Source: Liriodendron chinense
Taxonomy: Eukaryota; Streptophyta; Magnoliopsida; Magnoliales; Magnoliaceae
DNA length: 64,000 nt
NCBI GenBank assembly: GCA_003013855.2
Contig: PVNU02000424.1
Span: 1,798,001 to 1,862,000 of the forward strand
Direction of reading: 5' to 3'
Part shown: in pieces, positions 1 through 10,640 of the stretch
Layout of the letters: each line of letters begins with the position of its first letter
Position numbering within the stretch: position 1 is the first letter of the stretch
Made by a program: the position numbers and the translations under genes
Notes under the pieces: generated by a model
Told to the model about the DNA's origin: nothing
The model's input: the letters and a program-made list of their open reading frames with translations, nothing else
The model's database searches: none

Positions 1-720
1 TAATTTTATCATAATATAACATTCACTAACTAATAGGCATATTGAGGTTAAAACATATAAAATTAATGTACTAAAATTTGTAAGTTCATAAAACTAAGAG
101 AAAAATTTAAAGCTCCATATCTGTCCAAAGTTGGACAAATCGAGCCCCATACGCCGCTCCATTTTTAGGGTAGATTAGGTCCCACATGTTAAACCATTGT
201 GGGCCCTACTTGCTATATGGTTTGGCTTCAGATTAGGTCCTTATTTTGTTTAATTTGAGCCCTACGTGCTATCCACTCTTTGGATTGTTTAATTGATAAA
301 GAACATGGTCCTACTTAGACATTTGAACAGGACCTAATTTAGATGGGTTTCATGAGTTCATTCAAGATCCAACTTAAGCAGATTGTATGCATCCATATAA
401 GGTCCAAAATGGATCACACAAAATTTGCGACCAATTTGATACATGTGGACCCCATAAATAAAACCAAAGAAATAAAAAGAATTAAGTAAAAGCACGTATA
501 TTAAGTGGGCCTCCATGGAAATTTAATAACGGATTTCACTCCCATGCTTCCTCAAAGGGGTGGTCCAGTTAGATGTGGTCTAAGGCTATCCAAACACTAC
601 TATAATCTCATGATGGGGCCTACTCTAGTATACATAAAGAAAAGAAAAGAAGAAGTAAAGGATAAATCTAACCACCTTAAGGTTGGATGGCTTAGATCTT
701 TCTCTCCAATAGTAGCCCAA

Positions 721-758
<38 letters not shown>

Positions 759-1799
759 GAGTTTTTCTTTTTAAAAATGGCAAACTACCATGGTTAGTCC
801 CTTTTTGTGTAGAGAGTTAACCTTTAGTTAGAGAAGAGGGTTACTTTACTTTGGTTGGCTATTAGTGAGGTATATTGACATTGCATGGCCATGACTTATG
901 CATAGGAGGGTGATGTGTTATAAGGAGAATGTGCATGTAGTGTGAGTGGAGTGAGGTGTCACATGGAGAATTTGCATGTGTGGTGTGAGTAGAGGGAGGT
1001 GTGATGTGCATGTGATGCATGTGTAGTGAGTAGACCATGATGCATGGGTTAAATGGGTGGAGAGTGTTGACATTTTCCACTAAGTCATGTGATAGGCTTT
1101 TCTAGAATGGCCCATGGGCTATGGAATTTTCATGTCCTCTTCTCTAAACATTTTTTTATAGTGTTTAGCTGACTGTAGATACAAAGTAATTGGCAAGTAG
1201 TGACTCCAATCTAATCAGCTATCTCAACACACACCAGTTTGAAAGCCCTTGCATGCAAGAAACAAAACCTGTGAAAACTATGATTCGCCGCCTCCCGTGC
1301 GAATTTGGTGTTCACAAGACATTGGGTGGCAAGCTAACTAATTCTAATCTAGTCGATCCGAGCTAGTTTGCAACATGGTGTTGACTAACTGTGGATGAAT
1401 TAAATTGAATAATAATAATGATAGATGTCCATGGTGGACGAAAGATAAGCAACGTGGCATTGAAAAGAGTAGTATTGTATTGTATTGTATTGGAGTGGAG
1501 ACGGTATTGGAATCAACCTCAATAATCTTCTTTGAATTAATTTGCCAATTAGTAGTTACAGCCGATTATACTTCTAACTCAAGCCCAAGTCTTTGATGTC
1601 TTTTTGTAATTGGCTAATCGTCTAGCATATAGCTGATTATATTTCTATTTTGAAATGCATCTTCATGATCTTCGCATTAGCTCCAAGTATGTGTAACTAC
1701 TCATATTCTACCAAGAGTTGTGAAAAGGACCACCGCTAGGTATAGAAACAACTATGAACATCCTTTCTAAACCATTACGGAACCTATGGCCTCTCTTCA
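1..1799. other. Intergenic region, no gene seen
   Basis: I see no supported coding sequence here. Open frames are short and follow low-complexity DNA. The stretch holds diverged repeat-like DNA with words such as 'gtgggccc' and 'aggtcc' (about 180-620), a CT microsatellite, and a G/T-rich stretch of irregular 'gtgatgtg / gcatgtg' words at about 900-1050. Confidence 0.6.
724..758. repeat. (CT)n microsatellite
   Basis: An uninterrupted CT dinucleotide run of about 17 units follows a purine-rich stretch. It makes the Ser-Leu tail of a spurious open frame. Confidence 0.95.
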
Positions 1800-1930
1800 T
1801 CTTCTTTTCTTATCTTTTATTTTTAGACACCCTCACACCAACACACACCATAATGGGTAATCAAACCCCTCACCTTAGTGTTGAAACTCCTGTGAATCTA
1901 CCACTAAGCCATGAGTAAGGACCCAAATGG
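1800..1930 (-). repeat. tRNA-derived SINE-like unit, reversed
   Basis: Read on the minus strand, this begins with an A-box-like 'tggcttagtggtaga', continues with 'ggagtttcaacac' and a degenerate B-box, and ends in an A-rich tail. The same order occurs at 5191-5349 on the plus strand and at 55048-55165 on the minus strand. It is probably a short pol III-derived retroposon, not a functional tRNA gene. Confidence 0.55.
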
Positions 1931-3110
1931 CCTCTCTTGTTTCAGTAACCGTCTTATAACAATTTTTTTCTTAGACGTATGACATGCTTGGTGGCAATAA
2001 TTTTTCATGTACTTTATGATCTCCACCTACCAATTGCATCAGTTGTGAGGATCTCGTATTTATTTTTCATACAATGATGCCATCATGTATTGGCTTACTA
2101 GCCGTTGATCTCATTGGTCAGCTTGGGTATAAACACTTTGGTCTGGGCATATTAAAAACAAACAAAAAAAAAACACAAAATTTATTTGCTTGGCCAAGCC
2201 TGGCCCATAGACAACCTTAAGCTCAGGTCATTCATCCACCACATAAAGAAATGCATGAGAAGGGGAAGTCATTTGTCGGATGTTCCAATTTTATCCAATT
2301 TCCACCAACCAGTGATCTCTATTGCTGCTTCCGAAAGGTCTCTATCAGGTTGGAATTCCATTGTCGCCACGCGACCGTTTTCGTTAATATTTGAATGGTA
2401 ATTCTGTCTTTTTCTGTGTTTAGCTACAAGTTAGACGTTGTTGTGCTATTGGGTAATCTATAGGTGTTAATCACTAAGCTTTAGCTTGTTTTTTTTTTTT
2501 TTTTTTTTTTATGAATATTGAAATGAAACAGAGGATTGCGAGAGAGAATTTTTCCTACTTCCTTGTCCTTATGTTGGATGCTCGGGTAGACCACTGGATT
2601 AATCCAGACTGTCCATCTGATAACTATTGCACATTTCATTGACTAAACCAACCGCATAATAAAATCCACATTTTCTGATCTTCTTTTTATATCCATCCAT
2701 ATTCTGGGCCATGGATGGGATGGTTCGGATTCCCTAACCAAGTTTATGGTAAGCCCTAGTAGATAGATGGTTCAGATTATTGATTGGACCTTCTTATATG
2801 GATAACCACGACCGTCCATTCCATAAGCCATTTGAATAGATATCTATTGTGGTTGTAGCATGATTACCCACCATACGTGTGATAGACCTAATGGACAGTC
2901 AAGATCGATAACCGGACTGTCCAAGTGCCCCAGGACAGCTGAGAGCAATGGACCATGTCTCTTTGTTTACTTGTTTTTCCAAACATCAATTATAACAGCC
3001 GTTATCTACCTGCCGTTAACTGACGGTACCGGGCCCTTGTCCCGATTCACGTACGCAACGCCGATTTTAAAATCATGCAACAAATTAACTCTTAACATCA
3101 AACATCAAAC
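1931..3110. other. Upstream region of the PP2A gene
   Basis: No gene is seen. There is a T-run near 2489-2510 and diverged MITE-like DNA at about 2580-2830 ('ggtagacc', 'ccgtccat'). The promoter of the PP2A gene should lie at the right end, but I cannot mark a convincing TATA box. Confidence 0.5.
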
Positions 3111-3171
3111 AGAGAGAGAAGGAGAAGGAGAAGGAGAAGGAGAAGAGAAGGAAGGGGGGAGAGAGAGAGAG
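3111..3171 (+). promoter_or_regulatory. GA/GGAGAA-rich 5' leader
   Basis: About 60 bases of almost pure purine (GAGA and GGAGAA repeats) run directly up to the chosen ATG at 3172. Such purine or CT/GA tracts are common in plant 5' leaders and core promoters. That this is 5' UTR is inferred from position only. The frame is open upstream to 2860, but that extension translates the repeat and does not look like B56 sequence. Confidence 0.55.
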
Positions 3172-4224
3172 ATGGGTGCTCAAAAGTACACCCCAAAAGC
3201 CTCTCCAAAGAAGAAATCCACCACCCTCCAACACCTCTTCGACTTAGACTCCAACGCAAACACCACCCCCACCCTGAAAATCGCGATGGCCCACGACTCC
3301 GAAACCGACGATCTCCTCTCCATCATCTCCTACTGCAACTTCACCTTCACCTTTACCGACCCCTCTGAATCCCCATACCAGCAAGACCTCAAGCGCCTCA
3401 AGCTCACCCAACTCCTCTCCACCATCAAGTCCTCCAAAGTGTCCTTCACCGATGACCGCATCCTCTCCCCTCTCTTCTCGATGCTCTCTGCCAACCTCTT
3501 CCGCCCCCTCCCGCCACCCTTCAACCCAATCCCTATCATTGACTACCCCCTCCTCGACGACGACACAGACCCCACCTCATCATCCACATCCCCCGCATGG
3601 CCCCACCTCCACATAATCTATGACATCCTCCTCAAGCTAATCCTGAATTCCGACCCCAAGATTCTCCGCGCCCACATCGACAACCAGTTCCTCCTCAACC
3701 TCCTCTCCTTGTTCCAGACGGAGGACCGGCGGGAGCGAGAGAGCTTGAAGAACGTGTACCACCGGATATACTCCAAATTCACGTTCCACCGCTCATTCAT
3801 GCGGAAGGCGATGAAGGACGTGTTCTTGCAGTACGTTTTCGAGACGGACCGACACAGTGGGATTGGAGAGCTGCTGGAGATATGGGGGAGCATTATCAAT
3901 GGCTTCAGTGTTCCATTGAAGGAGGAACACAAGGTGTTTTTGGTGAGGGTGTTGATTCCCATGCACAAGCCAAAGGGGATGCAGGTATACCATAGGCAGC
4001 TGGCCTACTGTGTGTCCCAGTTTTTACAGAAAGAACCCATGTTGGGTGGAGTTGTGGTTGGAGGGATTTTGAGGTGCTGGCCCCTAACCGACTGCCAGAA
4101 GGAGGTGCTGCTTATTGGGGAGGTGGAGGAACTGGTTGAGTACACTGACCAGGGGCTGTTTGGGAAGTTGGCTTTGCCTCTCTGTGTCCAGATTGCTAAG
4201 TGCTTGAACAGTTGGAATTCTCAG
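3172..4224 (+). CDS. PP2A B' (B56) regulatory subunit, exon 1
   Basis: Exon 1 encodes 351 residues of a PP2A B'/B56 regulatory subunit, the HEAT-like-repeat protein that selects substrates for the PP2A A/C core enzyme. The N-terminus (MGAQKYTPKASPKKK) is basic and Ser/Pro-rich, probably disordered. The B56 body follows: WPHLHIIYDILLKLIL, an acidic-basic block with EDRRERESLKNVYHRIY, then GELLEIWGSIINGF, LIPMHKPKG, QLAYCVSQFL and QKEVLLIGEVEELVE, all in family order. The start is chosen after the GA-rich leader. The exon ends at NSWNSQ followed by CAG|GTGAGA, in phase 0. Without splicing the frame runs into T-rich intron and stops at 4287. Codons are GC-rich in the third position, unlike the surroundings. 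'LNSWNSQ' and 'PMHKPKG' suggest a subgroup distinct from the commonest alpha/gamma types, perhaps kappa-like; isoform not certain. Confidence 0.93.
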
Positions 4225-4285
4225 GTGAGAGATGACCCATTCCCTCTTTCTTTACTTTTTTACTTTTTATTTATTTATTTATTTT

Positions 4286-4760
4286 AATTTTTAGGAATTA
4301 TGTGATCCTTCAAGGAAGGTGAAAGATTGCTTCTCCTTTTTCACTTTTTTATTTTTATGTTTTAGGAATTATGTGATCCTTGGATGGTGAGAGATTGTTC
4401 CTTCTGATCTCTTTTCATTTTCTGTTTTTTCTCCTCCCCCCCCCTCCCTTTTTTTTTTTTTTTCCTTTTTTAGGAATTATGTGATCCTTGGAAGGTGAGA
4501 GATTGCTCCTCTCTTTTCATTTTCTTTATTTCTTTTTCTTAATATTTTGTTTTTTATTTATTTACTTTTATTTTTATTTTTTTTAGGAATTATGTGATCC
4601 TTGGAATTGATTGGAGGTTGCTCTCCCCTCTTTTCATTTTCTTGATTTTTTTCCTTAATTTTTATTTTTGATTTATTTACTTTTATTTTTTATTGTTTTA
4701 GGGATTATGTGATCCTCCGAAGATTTATTTACTGCTCCTCTATTTTCAGTTTTACTCTTT
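4286..4760 (+). repeat. Tandem array of microexon-like units
   Basis: Five diverged units of about 70-115 bp each contain a T-rich tract ending in TTTTAG, then GAATTATGTGATCCTTGGAAG or a close variant, then a donor-like GTGAGAGATTG and 'ctcttttcattttc'. Units start near 4293, 4363, 4470, 4583 and 4700. The donor-like part matches the true exon 1 donor at 4222-4234, so the array probably arose by tandem duplication of the intron's 5' end. The last two units have lost the GTGAGA. Confidence 0.75.
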
Positions 4761-4778
4761 TTTTTTTTCTCTCTTTTT

Positions 4779-4811
4779 TCGTCTTCTTCTTCTTCTTCTT
4801 CTTCTTCTTCT

Positions 4812-4847
<36 letters not shown>
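4779..4847. repeat. (CTT)n followed by a T-run
   Basis: A CTT trinucleotide run of about 11 units passes directly into about 34 T residues. It closes the array above. Confidence 0.9.
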
Positions 4848-4848
<1 letters not shown>

Positions 4849-5190
4849 AGGAATTTTGTAACCCATGGGTTGAGCAAGTGTGTAGTGGGTCAATGGATAG
4901 GATTCTAGCCTGGCAGTTTTGGTCCTGCTCTGAGGTGATCTATACCGTTGATCTTATGGGCCCTACAATGGATCAATGGCTGTGGACAATCCGCCAGGTG
5001 TTAAGATTACAATGCTCCGATTGTAGGCCAGGAAATGGATAGTAATGAGTGATTGTTATGGTGCTGGCCCACATTCTAAACTTAGACGTTATGGGTCATG
5101 ATTCACCAATGGGGATAAATCATCCAATCGAATGTCCGGATTGCTGAGCCATGTGCCACATTTGTACGGACTCAATGTGACACTTCGGTT
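4848..5190. other. Intron DNA, no feature recognised
   Basis: Diverged repeat-like sequence with 'gggccctacaatgg' and 'ccggattgctgagcc' words. I see no coding capacity or clear element ends. Confidence 0.5.
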
Positions 5191-5349
5191 GGGTCCTTAT
5201 CATTGGCTTGGTGGTAGACTCAAAGGAGTTTCAACACCAGGTATCGGGTTCGAGTCCCACTGAAAATCCACCACGGCGTGAGTTTAGGTGTGTGCGCGCG
5301 CGCGGGGGTATGGGATGCATGTGTTTAAAAAATAAAAAAATAAAAAAAT
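5191..5349 (+). repeat. tRNA-derived SINE-like unit
   Basis: An A-box-like 'tggcttggtggtaga' (5204-5218) and a perfect B-box 'ggttcgagtcc' (5247-5257) are spaced as in a pol III promoter. A 'gtgtgcgcgcgcgcggg' stretch follows, then an A-rich tail at 5328-5348. The 3' half of a tRNA is missing, so it is not a tRNA gene. Related reversed units occur at 1800-1930 and 55048-55165. Confidence 0.65.
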
Positions 5350-5934
5350 GTGACACCCATAACCATACAATTCCTGTTTTACTTTGATTGTTTGTTTTTC
5401 AGTCGGCATTTTGCTGGTTTTTCTTGATGATCTTGGTAACGATCAATCTTATCTTGATTTTCGATTTTTAGAAGATTTTTAATGCCTGATCAGTTGAATT
5501 TTTCTGGCCCATCGGTCTACCCAAGCCGATGGTAAAATTAGATTTGTTGGGTGTGTAGATGATGAAATCCTATTCATATGCCTGGAAACAATCCGGCATG
5601 AAACGTACGAAATCTCATCACATCGTTTGATCAGGATCAAGATCAAACACATGTTGCATCACCATCAGATCAAGATCAAACACTAGTGAGATTAGCTCAG
5701 TACCACCAACTTTCAGTGTGCATGTTTCACGGGGAACAATCCACTTCGTTAATTTGTTATTTGATACTTTTCTGTGGCTTGGATTTTAAATGATCATCTG
5801 ACCATAGCGGACCCAGATATTGATTCCTGGTAGTGGCAACTTCTAGAACCCCTGTTTGTTGGGATGTCCGTACATTTTTTTAAATGTGAAAATTGTTGTA
5901 TGTTCACGAGGCAGCGCGAATTAGCTGTTACCGG
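5350..5934. other. Intron DNA, no feature recognised
   Basis: AT-rich sequence with a local duplication of 'gatcaagatcaaacac' (about 5634-5682). No coding frame or element ends are supported. Confidence 0.45.
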
Positions 5935-6432
5935 GTAACATCTTAGTGGGTGTTACTCAAACCGAGTGTGGCCCACTTTGATGTATTTTTTGTATATCCA
6001 CACTGTTCATATGTTTTTAATATCATTTTAGGACAAGATACCAAAGCTTAAGAAGATCCAAATCTTAGGTGGACCATATCACTAGAAATAGTGATTATTG
6101 ATTATTAAAAACTTTTTATGGGTCATAAAACTTTTGGATCAATGTGATATTCAAGTTTTACCTTCATCCAGATCTTCTTGACATTTTCAACAGGTTAGAT
6201 TGCAAATAAACATTACAAAAACCTTACGATGGGCTCTTCAGAATTTTTAATGGTGAGACACTCAATCAACGCTGTTTCCTGTGGTATGGTCCACCTGATA
6301 CTTGGATATCACAACTTTTCGTACCCATCCTAAAATTGTACGGAGAAACAGATGAATGGCATGGATAGACAAAAAAATCATCAGGTGTGCCGTACAGTAA
6401 GGGTAACACACTAAGCTGTTACCAGGGGAACA
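5935..6432. repeat. Foldback MITE, copy A, with 'gtaaca' inverted ends
   Basis: The left end 'gggtaacatcttagtgggtg' is inverted at the right as 'gggtaacacactaagctgtta'. The interior is a full copy of the local foldback family: 'tggcccac...tccacactgttcat...cattttagg' on the left, the complementary order on the right, and 'aggtggaccatatcac' and 'tggtatggtccacctg' between. No coding capacity. Confidence 0.6.
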
Positions 6433-6471
6433 CCTCATCCGCTCCAATAAGCATTCTCAGCAAGTGGGTGT

Positions 6472-7093
6472 GGAAGCGGATTGGCTGGTGCACCCTACAC
6501 CAGTGAGGTTGCTGGTGTAGTGACGTCATCAAGTTCTGTGGGTCCCACCATGAGGTACTTGTTATATCCAAACTGTCCGTCCATGTTTTGGGATCATTTT
6601 AAGGCTTTAGCCAAAAAATAAGACAGATCCAATGATCCAGTGGACCACACTGCAGAAAGCAGTGGGAGATTCAACGTATACCATTGAAACCTTCTTGGAG
6701 GTCTCAGAAGGTCTGATATTTATTTTTACCCTTCATCCAGGTCTGTGTGATCTTAGGAACAGTTTGGATGGCAAATAAACATCATGGTGGAGCCTGGGTA
6801 TGTTTTAACGGTGAGAATCATTGTCCCCGCTGCCTTTAGTGGTGTGGTCCACTTGACTTTTGGATATGACTCATTTTAGGTATCATTCACTAAAATGATC
6901 TCGCTAAATAATGGTTGGACGGTTTGGATATACTAAATACGTCTTTTTTGCACCGTTCATACAATCACGGTGCTCGAGGACTGGGCAATCGCTCTGCGTC
7001 CACCACGTCCCCGCACCAGCTATCGCTCTGCGTCCACCAGGTCCCTACACCAGCAACGTCGCTGGTGTAGGGTGCACCAGCCAATCCGCTTCC
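6472..7093. mobile_element. MITE with 49-bp terminal inverted repeats
   Basis: The left arm (6472-6520, starting ggaagcggattggctggtgc) is repeated in inverted form at 7045-7093 with only two or three mismatches. Each arm carries its own small hairpin, 'ctacaccag...ctggtgtag'. The interior contains a second copy of the foldback family. Near the right arm a unit of about 34 bp, 'atcgctctgcgtccacca...', is tandemly doubled (about 6988-7058). No transposase is present and no clean target-site duplication is visible, so superfamily is open; the long arms are compatible with a Mutator-like MITE. Confidence 0.8.
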
Positions 7094-7351
7094 GGTGTGA
7101 ATAGGGAGTCCAATCAGTACATTACGTGAACTGCACGCCTAATAATCAGGCCGACTAACACGAGAATTTGCAGGTTGTTTTTTTTTTTTTTTTTTTTTAT
7201 TATGGTGGTACATTGTTCACTTGGATAGGGCCCACATGCCATCCAACCATACATCATGTGAAACCCACCAAATAATAATAGCTTACTCCTAATTAAGGCT
7301 ATGCAATCCTTATGTGGGCCAAATCATATAAACAATGGACAATCATAGAAA

Positions 7352-7690
7352 TTGAAGCATGCATTCTATATCCACACTAATCATCCGTTTTACCAGATTA
7401 TTTGATAGCATGAGCCTGAAATTGAAGCAAATTCAATTCTCAGGTGGATTATACATAGGAAATATTGTTGGTAGTTCCATGAAGTTTTTAATGATAGGGC
7501 ATTCAATCATCATTGTTTTATATGGTATGGTCTACCTGAGAATTGGATCTTCTTAATTTTCACCGCTGTTTTCTATAATATGGTCGACCTGGGAATTGGA
7601 TCTTACTTCAATTTTAGGCTCATGGATCTGGCAAAATGAATAGACGCAGTGGTTATATATAGAATACATGCATCAAGGTGGCCCCCACGG
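7352..7690. repeat. Foldback MITE family, copy C (partial)
   Basis: It begins 'tatatccacactaatcatccgt', contains 'aggtggattatac' and 'tggtatggtctacctg', and ends 'aatagacgcagtggttatat...catcaaggtgg'. The order matches copies A and B, but the left end is shorter and the right half is partly duplicated ('gaattggatctt' occurs twice). Confidence 0.55.
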
Positions 7691-7899
7691 TAAGGGCCAA
7701 CATCTTGGGTGAGGCCGGGCCGCACCTAATCCTTTCCTTAAAGAAACATCCTCAGGAGGTGGGCCAGGGAATGGTCGGCTCAGCCTGTTTTGGGGCATAC
7801 AACTTCCACCGTGGTGCTACACTAAAATACAGGTTGAATGCCGTACGAAATCGGATTGCATCTCAGGACGTTCTCATCGTACCAAGTAAACTCAGTTGG

Positions 7900-8330
7900 G
7901 CCTACTGTAAATGTATGTAGTTCATCTATACCGTCCATCCGATTTTTCAGATCATTTAAGGCGTTGAAACCAACATCGTAGCATATCCAAAACTCAGGTG
8001 TACCATACTACAAGAAACAGTGGGTATAATGATTTCCACTGTTGAAACCTTTCTGGGACCTGCAGTGATGTTTATTTGCCATCCAACGTGTTCACAAGAT
8101 CACACAGATATTGATGAAGGGAAAAAACAAATATCAGCTTGATCCAAAACTTCCGCAGCCCCCAAGAATTTTTCAACGGTACAGAATCAATTCATATTGT
8201 TTCCAGTGGTGGGGTCCACTTAAGCTTTTTATATGCTTCAATTTTTTGTCTCAAGACATAAAGTTATCTGCAAAAATGGATTAACGGAGTGGATGAAATA
8301 CATAAATCACGGTGGACCCCTCGGGGTTTA
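7900..8330. repeat. Foldback MITE family, copy D
   Basis: This copy runs from 'gggcctactgtaaatgtatg' through 'ataccgtccatccgat', 'accatactacaagaaacagtggg' (in parts) and 'gtttatttgccatccaacgtg' to 'aaatcacggtggacccc'. It is the most complete member of the family in the window. Confidence 0.6.
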
Positions 8331-8990
8331 CTCAGTACGCAATCCGCTTCCATGCCATACACACACCCTGGTGGGCCCCATATGCATTGTTCTTTGCCGA
8401 ATATCTCATTCTACAAGTAATGCAATTGCAACAAGAAAAATCCCATGAAAATGACAAAACTTAAAAAACTAGGGGCTGTTGGGTAGACGCACATTTTCAT
8501 CCATCTTCTGCGCGTGTTTGGTAACCACATTCTGTATTTTACGTATTTTTTAAAGCATGAGATAAAAACAGCAATGTGGTTGTTTTCTATGTAAATTTTC
8601 TTCTTCTAGAGGTTACCGCTTTTACATAGAACCCATATATCCAAAGCTTTGTGGGGCCCATTGCGATGTATGACATCTATTTTGTCTATCAGTAGTTTCA
8701 CCGGCTAATGTTAAGGATTTCATCCCAAAAGTGAGCGAGGTCCAAAACTAAGTGGGTCAAATCACAAGAAATAATAAGGATTGAACGGCTATGATAATCC
8801 AAACCTTCTTTAGGGTCACAAGTTTTGGAGTAGGCTCACGTTCGTTTTTTTTTTTTTTTTTTTTTTGTAAGATCTTGGTGGGAATGTCCTTATGAATAGA
8901 TTGGATACCATATAAACAACATGGGAACCAGGAGGGTTTTAATGGTGGGAGTTTTCATCCCTACCATTTCATGTTGCAGGCCTATTTCAT
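8331..8990. other. Intron DNA with a degenerate foldback copy
   Basis: The words 'gtggggcccattgcgatgta' (from 8651) and 'gtgggtcaaatcacaagaaa' mark a further decayed family member. There is a T-run at 8846-8866. No gene is seen. Confidence 0.45.
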
Positions 8991-9520
8991 CAGGGCTCTC
9001 AATGGAGCGGGTCAGATCCGAGATCTGATTTGCTCCGAATCCGTATAAGGCAGATTTGGATCTTAAAATAGGTCCGATTACTTAAATGGACCAGAATTGG
9101 ATTCACAGGAACATATTCGAGTTTGATCTGAATCCGATTAAGATCCGACTCATCGTAACCTTATTATATATGTTATATTCATGCTTGCATCCGTTTTACA
9201 GATTATTTTAGGCCATGTCTGAAAATTGAGACATGCCACTATTAGGTCTACCATACCACAGTAAATAGTGGGATTTACATCATTTTTCTACTAAATTAAA
9301 TGTATTATATATTTTGTTAGATTTGTAATGGGGGGGATTCTGACCTAGATCCGATCCGAATCCGATGGTTATATGGATTTTGGATCGGAAATGGATCTAA
9401 CAATTTATAAATGGATCGGATATGGATATCACCTTTTGGATCCGAATCCGTCTACAGGTATACGGACTTGGAGCTGGATCCAACTGGATCCGATCCAAAT
9501 CTGACACATTGAGAGCCCTA
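8991..9520. mobile_element. Non-autonomous hAT-like element, 530 bp
   Basis: The ends are CAGGGCTCTCAATG and CATTGAGAGCCCTA, inverted apart from the outermost base. A perfect 8-bp duplication TATTTCAT flanks it (8983-8990 and 9521-9528). An 8-bp duplication and CAGGG/TAGGG ends are hAT hallmarks. There is no transposase. The interior is made largely of iterated words of the type 'gatccgaatccg' and 'ggatcgga'. Confidence 0.88.
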
Positions 9521-9528
9521 TATTTCAT

Positions 9529-10269
9529 GAACCCTTCCCAGTACTAAAACTCCCAGTGATTAAAACATCCATTAACTATGCATATGTGTCGAACCGTCGT
9601 TCCTAACTCACATTTTCATTGAAGGCCATAGAGTCTTGTAGATCGTAGGTGGTAACTTTTATATATTAATGGCCTAGATCATGCTTGGTAGGACAGAAGG
9701 ACATGGGCGGTCCATGTTCTCGGATCCAAATTATCTGATGATGTCACTTTGGGAAATCTGGACCTCCATGAATACTCTCCATATTCATGGTGGGACCATT
9801 TGGATTCAAGACATGGGCGGTCCATGTTTTCAGATCCAAATTTCCCCCACTTGATGATACTAACCATCTGATAATGGATTGAAAATGGATGGTCAATGGT
9901 GATCATGATAGTTCCAGTTAGTGATTTAAATATTCCATCCTGCATTTTCCTATATTTCCATTAAAAAAAAAAAAAAAAAAAACCTTTTGAATTGGTGATT
10001 CCAACCATATGATTAATGGCTATGGAAATGGATGAAAAAATACATCTAAATAACATTTTCAAATAAAATTAAATTTTTGGAACTAAGTTTTTAAAAGTTG
10101 TTTTCTATATAAGTATGCTTCAAAAAACAATCAAGACCTAAGATTTTATCTCAAATAATGTCTAGGGAATTTTAAAAAAAAACACCTACTTAATATAGAA
10201 TTTACATTGTGATACCTTATTAAAAGAAGTTTTCAATAAGCTACCTTGTTAATTTAAGCAATCATTATT
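9529..10269. other. Intron DNA, no feature recognised
   Basis: No coding frame is supported. A pair of direct repeats of about 30 bp, 'gacatgggcggtccatgtt' plus 'ggatccaaatt'/'agatccaaatt', sits near 9698-9730 and 9810-9841. An A-run is at 9962-9980. Confidence 0.5.
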
Positions 10270-10640
10270 AGATTACTTTTGCTCAATTTGTTAATGGTGG
10301 CTCAAGTCGGAGGCTCAAGTGGGCCTTACCCTAATGTTTATGTGAAATCCACCTCGATCTCTAAGTTCATTAGGCCTAAGGTCCAAAAATCAGCTCCATT
10401 TGTAATGTTGGTGGACCACATAATTGGAAACTATATAAGGTTCTTTAAATCGTTTCCCTTGGTGTGGCTCACATGAATACTAGATGTGACTGATTTTTGG
10501 GTCACAAGCCTAAATTTTTGTATGCAATTTAATGGCTGGAGTGGATTTCATATAATCATCAAGATAGGCCCTGTAAAAATCAAGGGTGGATGTCTATCTC
10601 CCACCCGTTTCCTTTGGTGTGGCCCCACCTAAATTACGAG
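10270..10640. repeat. Left part of a foldback MITE split by the gypsy element
   Basis: The words 'gtggctcacatgaatac', 'ggagtggatttcatataatcatc' and 'ttggtgtggccccacctaaa' belong to a second foldback family seen again at 16878-17450. The gypsy insertion at 10641 breaks it directly after 'acgag'. Confidence 0.5.

Noticed and set aside
505..759. 84-codon plus-strand open frame
   Set aside because: It ends in a Ser-Leu run that is only the translated CT microsatellite; no domain or family similarity.
2860..3171. N-terminal extension of the PP2A frame to 2860
   Set aside because: The extension translates promoter-like DNA and the GA repeat, does not resemble B56 proteins, and the ATG at 3172 fits the family N-terminus.
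5204..5257. tRNA gene suggested by A-box and B-box
   Set aside because: No acceptor stem or anticodon arm can be formed; the A-rich tail and repeated copies point to a SINE.
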